From Flavobacterium pectinovorum (GTDB taxonomy: Bacteria > Bacteroidota > Bacteroidia > Flavobacteriales > Flavobacteriaceae), in assembly GCF_022802975.1 (NCBI RefSeq), contig NZ_JAFEVZ010000011.1:1-64000 (forward strand): a stretch of DNA of 64,000 bases. Direction: 5' to 3'. Below, piece after piece: positions 54,710-64,000 of the stretch. Position 1 is the stretch's first letter. Every line of letters begins with the position of its first letter. A program made the translations under genes and the position numbers. The notes under the pieces are model-generated. The model made no database searches and was not told the DNA's origin. It worked only from the letters and a program-made list of their open reading frames with translations.

Positions 54710-55621
54710 ATGGGTCACAACCATAATCATCACGGACATCATCATGAAGTAACAAGTAAAAATTTATCAATTTCAATTATTCTGAATATTGGTATTACTG
54801 TTGCGCAAATTATAGGCGGATTTATTTCGGGCAGTCTTTCTTTATTATCAGATGCTCTGCATAATTTTAGTGATGTTATTTCTTTGATTTTGAGTTTTTT
54901 GGCACATAAACTGGCTAAAAGAAAGCCCAGTTTTTCCAGTACATTTGGCTATAAAAGAGCCGAACTTCTTGCCGCATTTATTAATGCGGCAACTTTAATT
55001 ATTGTTGCCTTTTTTTTTATTTACGAAGCAATTTTCAGATTTTCAGAACCAGTTGTTATTGGTTCCAATTTGGTGATTTGGCTTTCTGTTTTAGGCATAG
55101 CTTTCAACGGATTTTCGGCAATTATCCTGAAAAAAGATGCCGATCATAACCTGAATATGCGATCGGCTTATTTGCATCTTTTTACAGATATGATGGCTTC
55201 TGTTGCAGTTTTGGCAGGCGGAATTTTAATGAAATATTTTCAGTGGTTTTGGGTTGATAGCGTTATCACTCTCGGAATTGCTGTTTATTTGATTTTGATG
55301 AGTTTAGATTTATTAAAATCTTCTACAAAAATGATTTTGCTTTTTACTCCGGAAAGTTTAAACATTGAAAAAATTGCTGAAAAAATCCATACCGTTACCG
55401 GAAACCATCGTTTGTATCATATTCACCTTTGGCATTTAAATGATAATGAACTTCATTTTGAGGCGCATTTAGATTGCCAGGAAAACATTTCAATTTCAGA
55501 ATTTAATAAAATTGTTGAAGAAATTGAAGAAGTTTTATTTCATGATTTTCATATTAATCATTGTACAATCCAGCCGGATTTTGGCAAAGACTGCAGTAAG
55601 GAATTTATATTTTATGAGTAA
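54710..55621 (+). CDS. Cation diffusion facilitator metal exporter
   Basis: The 303-residue product has a His-rich start (MGHNHNHHGHHHE), six predicted membrane segments with 'LLSDALHNFSDVISL' and 'HLFTDMMASVAVLAGG' (metal-site Asp/His) and a cytoplasmic tail. The CDF family (CzcD/ZitB-like) exports Zn2+, Co2+ or Cd2+. It likely forms an operon with rpiB. Confidence 0.93.
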   Translation: MGHNHNHHGHHHEVTSKNLSISIILNIGITVAQIIGGFISGSLSLLSDALHNFSDVISLILSFLAHKLAKRKPSFSSTFGYKRAELLAAFINAATLIIVAFFFIYEAIFRFSEPVVIGSNLVIWLSVLGIAFNGFSAIILKKDADHNLNMRSAYLHLFTDMMASVAVLAGGILMKYFQWFWVDSVITLGIAVYLILMSLDLLKSSTKMILLFTPESLNIEKIAEKIHTVTGNHRLYHIHLWHLNDNELHFEAHLDCQENISISEFNKIVEEIEEVLFHDFHINHCTIQPDFGKDCSKEFIFYE

Positions 55622-55714
55622 TAAATTCTTTTTTTAATTAAAAATGTCAAAAAAATCGGGTGCTTTGCACCATTAAAAATAAACAGGAAAGGTCTATTTT
55701 TAATTTATCCTGTT

Positions 55715-55984
55715 TTATATTTTGTGAGTTAATTTAAGATAAACTACCACGATCTGGATCAAAAAAATCCCTGAAAACTTCACAAAAAAAGACGATTTAC
55801 TCGTTTTATGTCTGAATAATAACATTGCAACTAACAAACCAATAGAACCTCCCAAAAAAGCCATTGAAAAAAGGGTGTTTTCAGGAATTCTTCGTTTATT
55901 TTTAATGGCTGAATATTTGTCATATCCCGCTATGACAAAGACAGTAAAATTTATAATTAAAAAATACAGTAATAAAACTTCCAT
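55715..55984 (-). CDS. DUF1294-family small membrane protein
   Basis: The 89-residue product has three predicted membrane segments and the family motif 'AGYDKYSAIKNKRRIPE', then 'LFSMAFLGGSIGLLVAMLLFRHKTSK' (in part). Function is unknown. It is convergent with the CDF gene and divergent from the transglutaminase-like pair. Confidence 0.88.
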   Translation of the reverse strand: MEVLLLYFLIINFTVFVIAGYDKYSAIKNKRRIPENTLFSMAFLGGSIGLLVAMLLFRHKTSKSSFFVKFSGIFLIQIVVVYLKLTHKI

Positions 55985-56156
55985 AGGCTTAAAATTAGAA
56001 CCAAAGATATTATTTTAGCTGTCCGAAAAAAATCAAAAAGTGATTAACAAAACGGATCTCCCTAAACACTTTTAATTAGTTTAGATAATTTCTAATAAAC
56101 AGTTATAAATATAATAGAGTAAGAATGTTTCTTATTTTTAGCATAAATTAAATTCA

Positions 56157-58019
56157 ATGAAAAAATATATTGTATTGTTTTTATTTTCTTTTCAATTGTA
56201 TTCACAGGAAAAATCAAAAATAGTTTACAGCAACGAAACGGTGGTAATAAATTCTGGTAAAGCCTTGGAAATTGAAACTTTTGTAAATGAAAGCAGAGCA
56301 ATTTCAAAAAGCAAAAATACCCAGGAATATTCTATTAGAATTCCATTTGATAGTTTTAGCGAAATTTTAAATATAAAGGGATCTACTTATATTACGAAAA
56401 CAAATAAAAAAGTAGATTTAAGTTCTTATTCTATTGCGACATTCGATGCAGAATATGAAAACATTTACAAAAGCGACAATAAATTCAAATATTTTGTGAT
56501 GCCTAAAGTAGAAGACAATTCATTAATTGAATTCTCTTATAAAACCAAGCTCAAACAATCTCGTTTTTTATCCAGTTTTCGATTTCAGAATCCAATAAAA
56601 ACAGAAACTGCAAAACTTCAAATTCGTTGCAATCCTTCTACCGAGATAGGATACAAGCTTTTTGGAAATTATCAGGACAAAATAGTTTTTAACAAAACTA
56701 AAGAAGGAAATTTTGATGTTTATACCTGGGAAGCCCATGATATTCCTGAATTTGAGCGAGAAGAGAATATGCCAAGTTCTTTGCATTTTATGCCGCATAT
56801 TATTTTTTACATCAAAAGTTATGAAATAGAAGGTAAAAAAGAAGAATTATTAGGAACACCGGAAAAATTATACCAATGGTATTATTCAATCACAAAAGAG
56901 ATTAATAAAACAGATCAAACGGCTTTGAAAAGTAAAACACTTGAGCTGATAAAAGACAAAAATTCCGATTTAGAAAAAGCAAAAGCTATTTATGAATGGG
57001 TGCAGCAAAATGTACATTATGTTGCCTTTGAAGATGGAATGGGTGGTTTTATTCCAAGAGAGGCTTCAGATATTTTTCAAAAATTATACGGAGATTGTAA
57101 AGATATGGCGAATCTTTTGAATGAAATGTTTAGATATGCTCAATTGAATTCTAATCTAACCTGGATTGGAACGCGCCAAAAACCATACACATATAAGGAT
57201 GTTCCAACACCACAAGTAGACAATCATATGATTACGAATGTAGTTATTGACGGTAAAAGTTATTTTATGGATGCTACTGATAAATTTTGTCCGTTTACGT
57301 TTCCTTCCGCTTTTATTCAGGGCAAAGAAGCTTTGATAGGAAAATCAGAAAAGGAATTTAAAATAGAAAAAGTTCCGGAAGTTGAATCCGGCAGGAACAA
57401 AACCACAATTTTAATGAAATTAAATCTGGAAAATTATAACATCGTTGGAGAGGCAAGTATCAATGTATCAGGTTTAAAAAAGAGTTATTTATTAAATAAT
57501 CTTTCTAAGTATAATCAAAAAGAAAGTGAAATTTGGAAGGACATTATTACTTCAAATAACCAGAAGATACTTTTGGATATTCAGGAATTACAAAAAAACG
57601 ATTATAAGGAATTGCCATCAAAAGCCAATTTTAAATTGAAATTAGAAAATGGTATCAAAGATGTCAATGGTAAATTATTATTAAAACCTATATTACTTTT
57701 TCCTTTAAAAGAAAACCTGATTGATATTGAAAAAAGAAAACTTTCTATAGAAAATGACCTTGCTTATGTTTATGAAATACAGTATGAGTATCAATTACCA
57801 GTGGACTATAAAGTAGAATTTATGCCTGAAAATGCAAAAACTGAAAACGATTTGGGAAGTTTTGATATTCAATACAAAGTACAGAAAAACACCATTACAG
57901 TAAATCAAAAGATAGAATCAAAAAAATTACTATTGGATAACAAAGATTTTTTACTTTGGAATTCCTTCATAAAAACATTAACCAAACAATATAATCAATC
58001 TATAATTCTTTCAAAATAA
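56157..58019 (+). CDS. DUF3857 and transglutaminase-like secreted protein, apparently active
   Basis: The 620-residue product has a short signal peptide (MKKYIVLFLFSFQLYSQE) and a DUF3857 region (~20-240). A transglutaminase-like core follows with Cys314 (YGDCKDM), His357 (VDNHMIT) and Asp372 (YFMDATDK), all the triad residues. A C-terminal beta-sandwich ends the protein. Bacterial members of this family are thought to act as cell-surface proteases or cross-linkers, but substrates are not known. Its TAA overlaps the next ATG by one base (TAATG). Confidence 0.88.
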   Translation: MKKYIVLFLFSFQLYSQEKSKIVYSNETVVINSGKALEIETFVNESRAISKSKNTQEYSIRIPFDSFSEILNIKGSTYITKTNKKVDLSSYSIATFDAEYENIYKSDNKFKYFVMPKVEDNSLIEFSYKTKLKQSRFLSSFRFQNPIKTETAKLQIRCNPSTEIGYKLFGNYQDKIVFNKTKEGNFDVYTWEAHDIPEFEREENMPSSLHFMPHIIFYIKSYEIEGKKEELLGTPEKLYQWYYSITKEINKTDQTALKSKTLELIKDKNSDLEKAKAIYEWVQQNVHYVAFEDGMGGFIPREASDIFQKLYGDCKDMANLLNEMFRYAQLNSNLTWIGTRQKPYTYKDVPTPQVDNHMITNVVIDGKSYFMDATDKFCPFTFPSAFIQGKEALIGKSEKEFKIEKVPEVESGRNKTTILMKLNLENYNIVGEASINVSGLKKSYLLNNLSKYNQKESEIWKDIITSNNQKILLDIQELQKNDYKELPSKANFKLKLENGIKDVNGKLLLKPILLFPLKENLIDIEKRKLSIENDLAYVYEIQYEYQLPVDYKVEFMPENAKTENDLGSFDIQYKVQKNTITVNQKIESKKLLLDNKDFLLWNSFIKTLTKQYNQSIILSK

Positions 58020-59923
58020 TGAAAAAAATAGCACTAATTTTTATCTTGTTATTTGCCTTCCAAAGTTATTCTCAAGAGATAAAAAGTTATACTTGGGACG
58101 AAAAACCAAACTTTATTGAAATTCCGGCTGAATATAAGGACCAGCCAGCAGTGGTTTTGTTTGACAAACGCTGGATACATACAAGAGTTGGAGCTTATGC
58201 TTATGCAACTTTTGGAATGAATCACTTTGCTATTAAAATCAATAAAGCGGAGGAAATTAATAAATACAATAAAATTAAAGCCCAGGACAACGGATATATT
58301 CGTGATGTTCGCGATTTTCATGCGCGTATCATAAAACCCAACGGAGAAATAAAAATATTACCACAGGATAAAATTATCGAAACAGAGATAGACAAAGTAA
58401 AGTCAATCGTTTTTGAAGGTGTAGAAGCAGGTGATATTTTAGAATATTATTTTATTATAAAAGAGAATCCATCCGCTTATGGAGTAGAAGTTTTCCAGAA
58501 AGATATTCCGGTTTTATTAGCTGAATTTACACATACTCAGGATGGCGTAAAATTTGAAATTTTTGCTTCTTCAGAGTTTAATAAAAGTACTTTAAACAGC
58601 AAATCAATATCAACAGCGACTAACATTCCACCTTTTAAAGAAGAGTCAAATGCATGTAATATAAAGAATTTAGTGAAGTTAATTTATATGGTTTCGGCTC
58701 CACCACTTGACATTTATAAATGGAATTATTTTATGCCGCAATATCTTTCTAAACCGTCTTTTCAATATTTTAAGAAAACTCAGGCGAGAGAGTTTATTGA
58801 AAAATTAAATATTGGTACTGAATCAACCGAAGAGAAATTAGTTAAAATCGATGAGTACATTAAAACCAATTTCGATTTTATCAGCAGAGGAGAAACAGCT
58901 AAAAAAATAACCAATTTAAATAACGGCAAACAAAAGTTAACTGCTGGAGATATTTTTGACTTATATGGATTTACACTCAAAGAATTAAAAATTCCCTATA
59001 AAGTAGTTGCCGGAATGTCGCGCTTCAGTGGAGAGGTGCATACCGAAAAATTTGTTGTACCGCTTTCTCACGAATTTATGTATTACATTCCTGAAACTAA
59101 AAAATTTCTCTCTCCGTATGAGAAATATTTGTGTTATGGTTATCCGGTTTATGAGGTTCAGGGTTCAGTAGGAAGAACATATTACCCTGCCCTTAAAGAG
59201 AATTATCAGTTAACTTTTCCAATTGCTCCTGCTGATTTTACTGTAAACGAATCGCAAAGTACTGTTTCATTTTCAGATGACCTGACAATGGCAACTATAG
59301 AAAAAACACATTCATATACAGGATATGATGGACAATTGAATAGGAATTGGGTAAAATACATTAAAGAAAATGAAGACGAAAAAAAACTTGAGGAATATAT
59401 CAAGAAAAGAATATTTGGTGATGATTTCGATATAAAAATTACCAATTATAGTTTTGAAAATCAAGAGTTCAAATACAATTATACAAACACTCCTTACAGT
59501 GTAAAAGTCAATGCTGAGGCTCGGGAATCCTTAACCGAAAATGCTGGAAATCTGGTTTTGGTAAATCTAGGTAAAATGATAGGCAAACAAGCCAATTTAT
59601 ATCAGGAAACAGATAGAAAATGGGATGTAGACTTAAATTATGCAAAAACGTTCAAACACAAAATAATTTTTAATATTCCGAATGGTTATGAGGTCGAAAG
59701 TTTTAAGGATTTGGAAATTGATAAGAAAACAGGTGGAGATGAAACCAAAAATTGTTCTTTCAAATCAACCGTAAAAGTCGAAGGAAATCAATTAATTGTT
59801 GAGGTTTTTGAGATTTTCAATTCAATAAATTACCCAAAAGAAATCTATCAGGAATACAGAAATGTAATCAACGCTTCTTCGGATTTTACAAAAGCATCAG
59901 TAGTATTGAAACCAAAGAAATAA
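58019..59923 (+). CDS. DUF3857 and transglutaminase-like protein lacking the catalytic cysteine
   Basis: The 634-residue product has a signal peptide (MKKIALIFILLFAFQSYSQE) and the same DUF3857 plus transglutaminase-like fold. At the position of the Cys motif it reads 'LTAGDIFDLYGFTL', with no Cys, and the Asp region reads 'KKFLSPYEKY', while a His (LSHEF) remains. It is therefore probably a non-catalytic partner. The start overlaps the stop of the first gene (TAATG), so the two proteins may form a pair. Confidence 0.85.
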   Translation: MKKIALIFILLFAFQSYSQEIKSYTWDEKPNFIEIPAEYKDQPAVVLFDKRWIHTRVGAYAYATFGMNHFAIKINKAEEINKYNKIKAQDNGYIRDVRDFHARIIKPNGEIKILPQDKIIETEIDKVKSIVFEGVEAGDILEYYFIIKENPSAYGVEVFQKDIPVLLAEFTHTQDGVKFEIFASSEFNKSTLNSKSISTATNIPPFKEESNACNIKNLVKLIYMVSAPPLDIYKWNYFMPQYLSKPSFQYFKKTQAREFIEKLNIGTESTEEKLVKIDEYIKTNFDFISRGETAKKITNLNNGKQKLTAGDIFDLYGFTLKELKIPYKVVAGMSRFSGEVHTEKFVVPLSHEFMYYIPETKKFLSPYEKYLCYGYPVYEVQGSVGRTYYPALKENYQLTFPIAPADFTVNESQSTVSFSDDLTMATIEKTHSYTGYDGQLNRNWVKYIKENEDEKKLEEYIKKRIFGDDFDIKITNYSFENQEFKYNYTNTPYSVKVNAEARESLTENAGNLVLVNLGKMIGKQANLYQETDRKWDVDLNYAKTFKHKIIFNIPNGYEVESFKDLEIDKKTGGDETKNCSFKSTVKVEGNQLIVEVFEIFNSINYPKEIYQEYRNVINASSDFTKASVVLKPKK

Positions 59924-59964
59924 AGAGCTTTTTTTAATGGTTTTAAAATTAAAATATTTTAAAA

Positions 59965-62088
59965 ATGACTAATATACAATTCATAGCCAAGTCTGTTCAG
60001 ACAGCGCCCATAAACATTCAAAACACGGTAAAATTATTAGAAGAAGATTGTACCATTCCATTTATTTCGCGTTACCGAAAAGACGCAACCGGAAATCTTG
60101 ACGAAGTAGTAATTGAGCAGATTGCAAAACTTCAAAAAGAGTATGAAACGCTTATAAAACGTAAAGAAGCGGTTTTGAAATCTATTGAAGAGCAAAAAGC
60201 GCTTACGCCGGAATTGAAGAAAAAAATTGAAGATAGTTTTGATTTACAGGAAATAGAAGATTTTTACCTTCCGTACAAAAAGAAGAAAAAAACAAAAGCC
60301 GATGTGGCGCGTGAATTTGGATTAGAACCACTGGCAAAAATTATTATAGCTGAAAATGATGTGGATGTCGATTTTATTTCGACGCAATATATCAATGAAA
60401 ATGTTATTAATGAAGAAGCTGCGATGCAAGGTGCAAGAGATATTGTGGCCGAATGGATCAACGAAAATATTTATGTCCGTAAACAGCTTCGTAGATTGTA
60501 TCAACGAAAAGCAACCATAGGAACCAAAGTGGTTAAAAAGAAAGCCGAAGAAGAAGGCGCACAAAAATTCAGTCAGTATTTTGATTGGGAAGAACCTTTA
60601 ACAAAAGCACCTTCGCACCGTTTATTAGCCATGCTTCGTGCAGAAAACGAAGGTTTTGTAAAGATGAAAATTGATGTAGATCTGGACGAAGCTTACGATA
60701 TTATAGATGAAATTATCATAAAAAAACAAAATAGTACTACGGCTCATTTACAACTGGCGATAGAAGACAGTTACAAACGATTATTGAATCCGGCGATTGG
60801 AAACGAAACTTTGCAGGAAGCAAAAGCCAAAGCAGATGCGAACTCAATTCAGGTTTTTGCCAACAATTTAGGACAGTTGTTATTGGCTCCGCCGTTGGGC
60901 GAAAAACGTATTCTGGCAATCGATCCGGGATTTAGAAGCGGCTGTAAAGTAGTTTGCCTGGATGAAAAGGGCGATTTGTTATACAACGAAACGATTTATC
61001 CTCACGCACCTCAAAATGAAGAAACCATGGCGATCAAGAAAATTCGTTCGATGGTAAACGCCTATCAAATTGATGCCATTTCTATCGGAAACGGAACAGC
61101 TTCGCGTGAAACCGAATTTTTCATCAAAAAAATTGCGTTTGATAAACCGCTTCAGGTTTTTATCGTTTCTGAGGCAGGAGCTTCGGTTTATTCGGCTTCA
61201 AAAATTGCGAGAGAAGAATTTCCTAATTATGATGTAACGGTTCGTGGATCGGTTTCTATCGGAAGACGACTTTCAGATCCGCTCGCCGAATTGGTGAAAA
61301 TCGATCCGAAAGCGATTGGAGTAGGGCAGTATCAGCATGATGTGGACCAGACTAAACTAAAAGAGGAACTGGATAATACCGTAATTCGCTGCGTAAACTC
61401 GGTTGGAATTAACATCAACACGGCCAGTAAACATTTGCTAAGTTATGTGAGTGGAATAGGAGAGAAGCTGGCGGAGAATATCGTTCAATACCGTTCTGAA
61501 AATGGTCCGTTTGAAGACAGAAAGCAGCTAAAAAAAGTACCTCGTTTGGGAGATAAAGCCTATCAGCAAGGCGCTGCGTTTATCAGGATTTCGAATGCTA
61601 AAAATCCGCTGGATAATTCGGCGGTGCATCCGGAAGCGTATCCGGTTGTTGAGAAAATGGCAAAAGATTTGAAACTTTCGGTAAATGACTTAATTGCCAA
61701 CAAAGAGAAAACAGCGCTTATTAAGGCCGAAAATTATATTACACCTGAAATTGGTTTACTAACGCTAAAAGACATCATAAAAGAGCTTGAAAAGCCTGGA
61801 TTAGATCCAAGAAAGTCAGCTAAGGTTTTTGAATTTGATGCTAATGTAAAATCAATTAAAGATTTAAAAACCGGAATGATTCTTCCCGGAATAGTGAACA
61901 ACATTACCAATTTTGGCTGTTTTGTAGATATCGGAATCAAAGAAAGCGGATTGGTTCACATTTCGCAGTTAAAAGCCGGTTTTGTGAGCGATGTGAATGA
62001 AGTGGTGAAACTGCACCAGCATGTTGATGTGAAGGTTACTGAAGTTGATGAGGATAGAAAGAGGATTCAGTTGACGATGATACTTTAA
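59965..62088 (+). CDS. tex: Tex-like S1 RNA-binding protein
   Basis: The 707-residue product has the Tex order: N-terminal helical domain, YqgF-like RNase H fold ('RILAIDPGFRSGCKVVCLDEKGD'), helix-hairpin-helix ('LLSYVSGIGEKLAENIVQYR') and a C-terminal S1 domain ('GMILPGIVNNITNFGCFVDIG'). Tex is a conserved nucleic-acid-binding factor tied to transcription and stress. It lies 41 nt after the transglutaminase-like pair on the same strand. Confidence 0.94.
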   Translation: MTNIQFIAKSVQTAPINIQNTVKLLEEDCTIPFISRYRKDATGNLDEVVIEQIAKLQKEYETLIKRKEAVLKSIEEQKALTPELKKKIEDSFDLQEIEDFYLPYKKKKKTKADVAREFGLEPLAKIIIAENDVDVDFISTQYINENVINEEAAMQGARDIVAEWINENIYVRKQLRRLYQRKATIGTKVVKKKAEEEGAQKFSQYFDWEEPLTKAPSHRLLAMLRAENEGFVKMKIDVDLDEAYDIIDEIIIKKQNSTTAHLQLAIEDSYKRLLNPAIGNETLQEAKAKADANSIQVFANNLGQLLLAPPLGEKRILAIDPGFRSGCKVVCLDEKGDLLYNETIYPHAPQNEETMAIKKIRSMVNAYQIDAISIGNGTASRETEFFIKKIAFDKPLQVFIVSEAGASVYSASKIAREEFPNYDVTVRGSVSIGRRLSDPLAELVKIDPKAIGVGQYQHDVDQTKLKEELDNTVIRCVNSVGININTASKHLLSYVSGIGEKLAENIVQYRSENGPFEDRKQLKKVPRLGDKAYQQGAAFIRISNAKNPLDNSAVHPEAYPVVEKMAKDLKLSVNDLIANKEKTALIKAENYITPEIGLLTLKDIIKELEKPGLDPRKSAKVFEFDANVKSIKDLKTGMILPGIVNNITNFGCFVDIGIKESGLVHISQLKAGFVSDVNEVVKLHQHVDVKVTEVDEDRKRIQLTMIL

Positions 62089-62139
62089 AAAATACCCAAA
62101 TTTTAAAATTCTAAATACCAAAACACTTGTAAGCTTTAC

Positions 62140-62179
62140 AAAAAAACTCCCAAATTACAATTAGTTTGGGAGTTTTGTT
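62140..62179. terminator. Bidirectional terminator
   Basis: The hairpin AAAACTCCCAAA...TTTGGGAGTTTT separates the convergent tex and delta-60 genes, with A and T runs. Confidence 0.9.
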
Positions 62180-62195
62180 TTTATAAATGCGGTAA

Positions 62196-64000
62196 TTATA
62201 TTTTTATGAATTTTTGAGATGTTTCTCCGCTTTCTGCTTTTATTTTTATTAAATATAGACCAGAATTAAATGAGCTTACATCTATTGATGAATTTGCATT
62301 TTCTTTGGTATAAATTAACCTTCCCAATAAATCATAAATTTTTACAGAATAATTGGTTTCGTTTAAAGAATTGATATTTAGCGTATTTTTTACTGGATTT
62401 GGCCAAAGTAAAAAAGCTTTTTTTTCTATACTGAATTCTTCGTTTGATAAAACTACTTCATTTCCTTTAAGTTTAATCAGGTAAGCGGATCTATTATCGC
62501 CTTGATAACTCAAAAATAATCCTCCTACATAGATTTTTCCATCAGGTTCTAAGACTACAGAACGGACATTAGGAGCAGTTGTTTGAAATGATGGTCCAAC
62601 ATTAAAACTTTGATCTTTAGTTCCATCAGAATTATAACGAGCTAAATTATATAAAAAATAACCTCCAACAATTATTTTTTTATCTTTTTGTATAACTATA
62701 GAATTTATTCTATTCCCTAATTGAATTACATTACCAAAAGAAGTGTCTCTGCTTCCATCTTCATTTATTCGAAATAAACTACCAGAAGAACCGCCTGGAG
62801 AACTAAAAGCAACCACTATTTTTCCGTCTTCTTGTACAGTTAAAGTTTGTACAGCAGACATAACAAATTCAGTTGTTAATTGGAAAGAGTCATCAACACT
62901 TCCATCAGTATTTAAGCGTACTAAATATTTTGCATCTTTGCCTTGATATTTAGTAAAATCTCCCCCTACTAATATTTTTCCATCTGGCAATAAAACTATT
63001 TCAGAAACTCTAGCATCAAACCCTGTTCCAACTTTAAAAGTTTTATCTATAGATCCGTTAGAATTTAAACGTATTAAATTGCTACAGAGCGTACTTTGAT
63101 ATCTAGAAAAATAACCTCCTACAATTACCTTACCATCAGGTTGAACTTTTATGTTATATACAGTTAAGTAGTTAGGAAATCTATCTCCTGCATACAGTCC
63201 GGAACCAGTGTTAAAAGTCGTATCTGGAGTTCCGTTGGCATTCAATCTAATTAAAGCAGGATATTCTTTACCTTGATAAGTTCCAAAAGTACCTCCAATA
63301 AGCAATTTCCCGTCAGATTGCGCGGTTACAGTTAAAACCCTGCAATTACTGCCAGAAGTTGCTGAGGTTGTGAATCCTTTTCCAATATCAAAATTTTTGT
63401 CCTTAGTTCCATCAGTATTAAATCGAATTAATTTTTTTTGAGAACTTTCCTCGTAACTGGTAAAATCTCCTCCAACAACAATTTTTCCATCAGATTGACG
63501 CAAAATACATTCTACTTCTTCATCAAGACCATAACCTAATTTAAGCGAAAGGTCTTTAGTTCCATCTACGTTTAAACGAATTAATCCTTTTTGAGGATTA
63601 CCTTCAAATTTAATAAATCCTCCACCTGCAATAATTTGTCCATCATTTTGTACAGCAATTGTTTTAACATCAGAAAAATCAAATTTATTCTCAATTTTGA
63701 AAGTTTTATCATTGGAACCATTAGAATTTATACGGACCAAATGACTTTGAGAAGATCCTTGATATGAATTAAATTCTCCTCCAACAAGAATTTTTTCGTC
63801 ACTTTGAAGTTTAATAGTTCTTATGTTGCAAGTGTAAGGATACATATCGTAGGAGAAACTCACTTGCGATGAAAAAAGATTATCTTTTGTTCCATTACTT
63901 CTTAAACGTGCTAAATAACCGCCAAAAGTTCCTCCAACAAGTATTTGATCATCCTTTAGAACATTGATAATATTAACAGTATTATTGAATGTATTTCCAA
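62196..64000 (-). CDS. Delta-60-repeat T9SS cargo protein, 5' end outside window
   Basis: The frame is open from the right edge to 62196, at least 601 codons. Delta-60 type repeats of ~55 residues ('DGKILVGGDFTKYQG' and 'LIRLNSNGSIDKTF') fill most of it, and the end is a type-A T9SS sorting domain ('FLLWPNPVKNTLNINSL' to 'AESGETSQKFIKI'). The GTG/ATG at 63863 is not the start, because repeat-like sequence continues upstream (ILVGGTFGGYLARLRSNGTKD). The signal peptide lies outside the window. Function is unknown. Confidence 0.9.
   Translation of the reverse strand, partial: GNTFNNTVNIINVLKDDQILVGGTFGGYLARLRSNGTKDNLFSSQVSFSYDMYPYTCNIRTIKLQSDEKILVGGEFNSYQGSSQSHLVRINSNGSNDKTFKIENKFDFSDVKTIAVQNDGQIIAGGGFIKFEGNPQKGLIRLNVDGTKDLSLKLGYGLDEEVECILRQSDGKIVVGGDFTSYEESSQKKLIRFNTDGTKDKNFDIGKGFTTSATSGSNCRVLTVTAQSDGKLLIGGTFGTYQGKEYPALIRLNANGTPDTTFNTGSGLYAGDRFPNYLTVYNIKVQPDGKVIVGGYFSRYQSTLCSNLIRLNSNGSIDKTFKVGTGFDARVSEIVLLPDGKILVGGDFTKYQGKDAKYLVRLNTDGSVDDSFQLTTEFVMSAVQTLTVQEDGKIVVAFSSPGGSSGSLFRINEDGSRDTSFGNVIQLGNRINSIVIQKDKKIIVGGYFLYNLARYNSDGTKDQSFNVGPSFQTTAPNVRSVVLEPDGKIYVGGLFLSYQGDNRSAYLIKLKGNEVVLSNEEFSIEKKAFLLWPNPVKNTLNINSLNETNYSVKIYDLLGRLIYTKENANSSIDVSSFNSGLYLIKIKAESGETSQKFIKI

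Noticed and set aside
63863..63863. Start codon of the delta-60 gene at 63863
   Set aside because: The frame stays open to the window edge with matching repeat sequence upstream.

Overview
The window is chromosomal DNA from a member of the Bacteroidota, almost certainly a Flavobacterium close to F. johnsoniae. The evidence is low G+C, Bacteroidetes-type promoters (TTG, about 17-19 nt, TAnnTTTG), many type IX secretion (T9SS) cargo proteins with C-terminal sorting domains, and a block that matches the gliding-motility spr operon of F. johnsoniae in order and content. I see no phage, insertion sequence or CRISPR array.

Region 1-14.8 kb is one long minus-strand operon read from 14742 leftward. 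It holds three secreted proteins of unknown role (14290-14742, 12806-14098, 12283-12702), then an SprC-like protein with a T9SS type-B-like C-terminus, an SprD-like protein (PorP/SprF-type barrel, long 17-residue repeats, SPOR-like end), and the first ~2478 codons of a giant SprB-like adhesin that runs off the left edge. A promoter with a consensus -33/-7 pair lies at 14776-14805.

Region 15.2-29.2 kb is mixed housekeeping: a DNA polymerase III delta-prime-like protein, a DoxX-like membrane protein, an acyl-CoA thioesterase, recA, a PlsC-type acyltransferase, trpS, a TlpA-type thioredoxin protein, dprA, an HU/SPOR fusion, a PIF1/RecD-type helicase and an OmpH/Skp-like lipoprotein. Between recA and the acyltransferase lie two short terminator-bounded units that share a 12-nt repeat.

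Region 29.5-45.6 kb holds mnmG flanked by seven parS-like palindromes (centre CACGTG) within 2.3 kb, one of them inside the 3' end of ybeY. Beyond it are a large DUF4175 protein, gltX, a frameshifted secreted-protein gene, an SPFH protein, a three-gene envelope cluster (DUF6327-like, holin-like, YtxH), a gene-poor stretch with a broken ORF and a diverged 295-nt tandem duplication, glnS with an unusual C-terminal extension, and folB. The parS cluster suggests that this part of the chromosome lies near the replication origin, though dnaA, parA and parB are not in the window.

Region 45.6-64 kb carries tRNA-Cys, a Flavobacterium-type inverted repeat, a LysE transporter, a GIN-domain protein, RNase R, rpiB, a CDF metal exporter, a pair of DUF3857/transglutaminase-like secreted proteins in one operon (the second lacks the catalytic cysteine), Tex, and three T9SS type-A cargo proteins built from NHL, BspA-type leucine-rich and delta-60 repeats. 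The last runs off the right edge.
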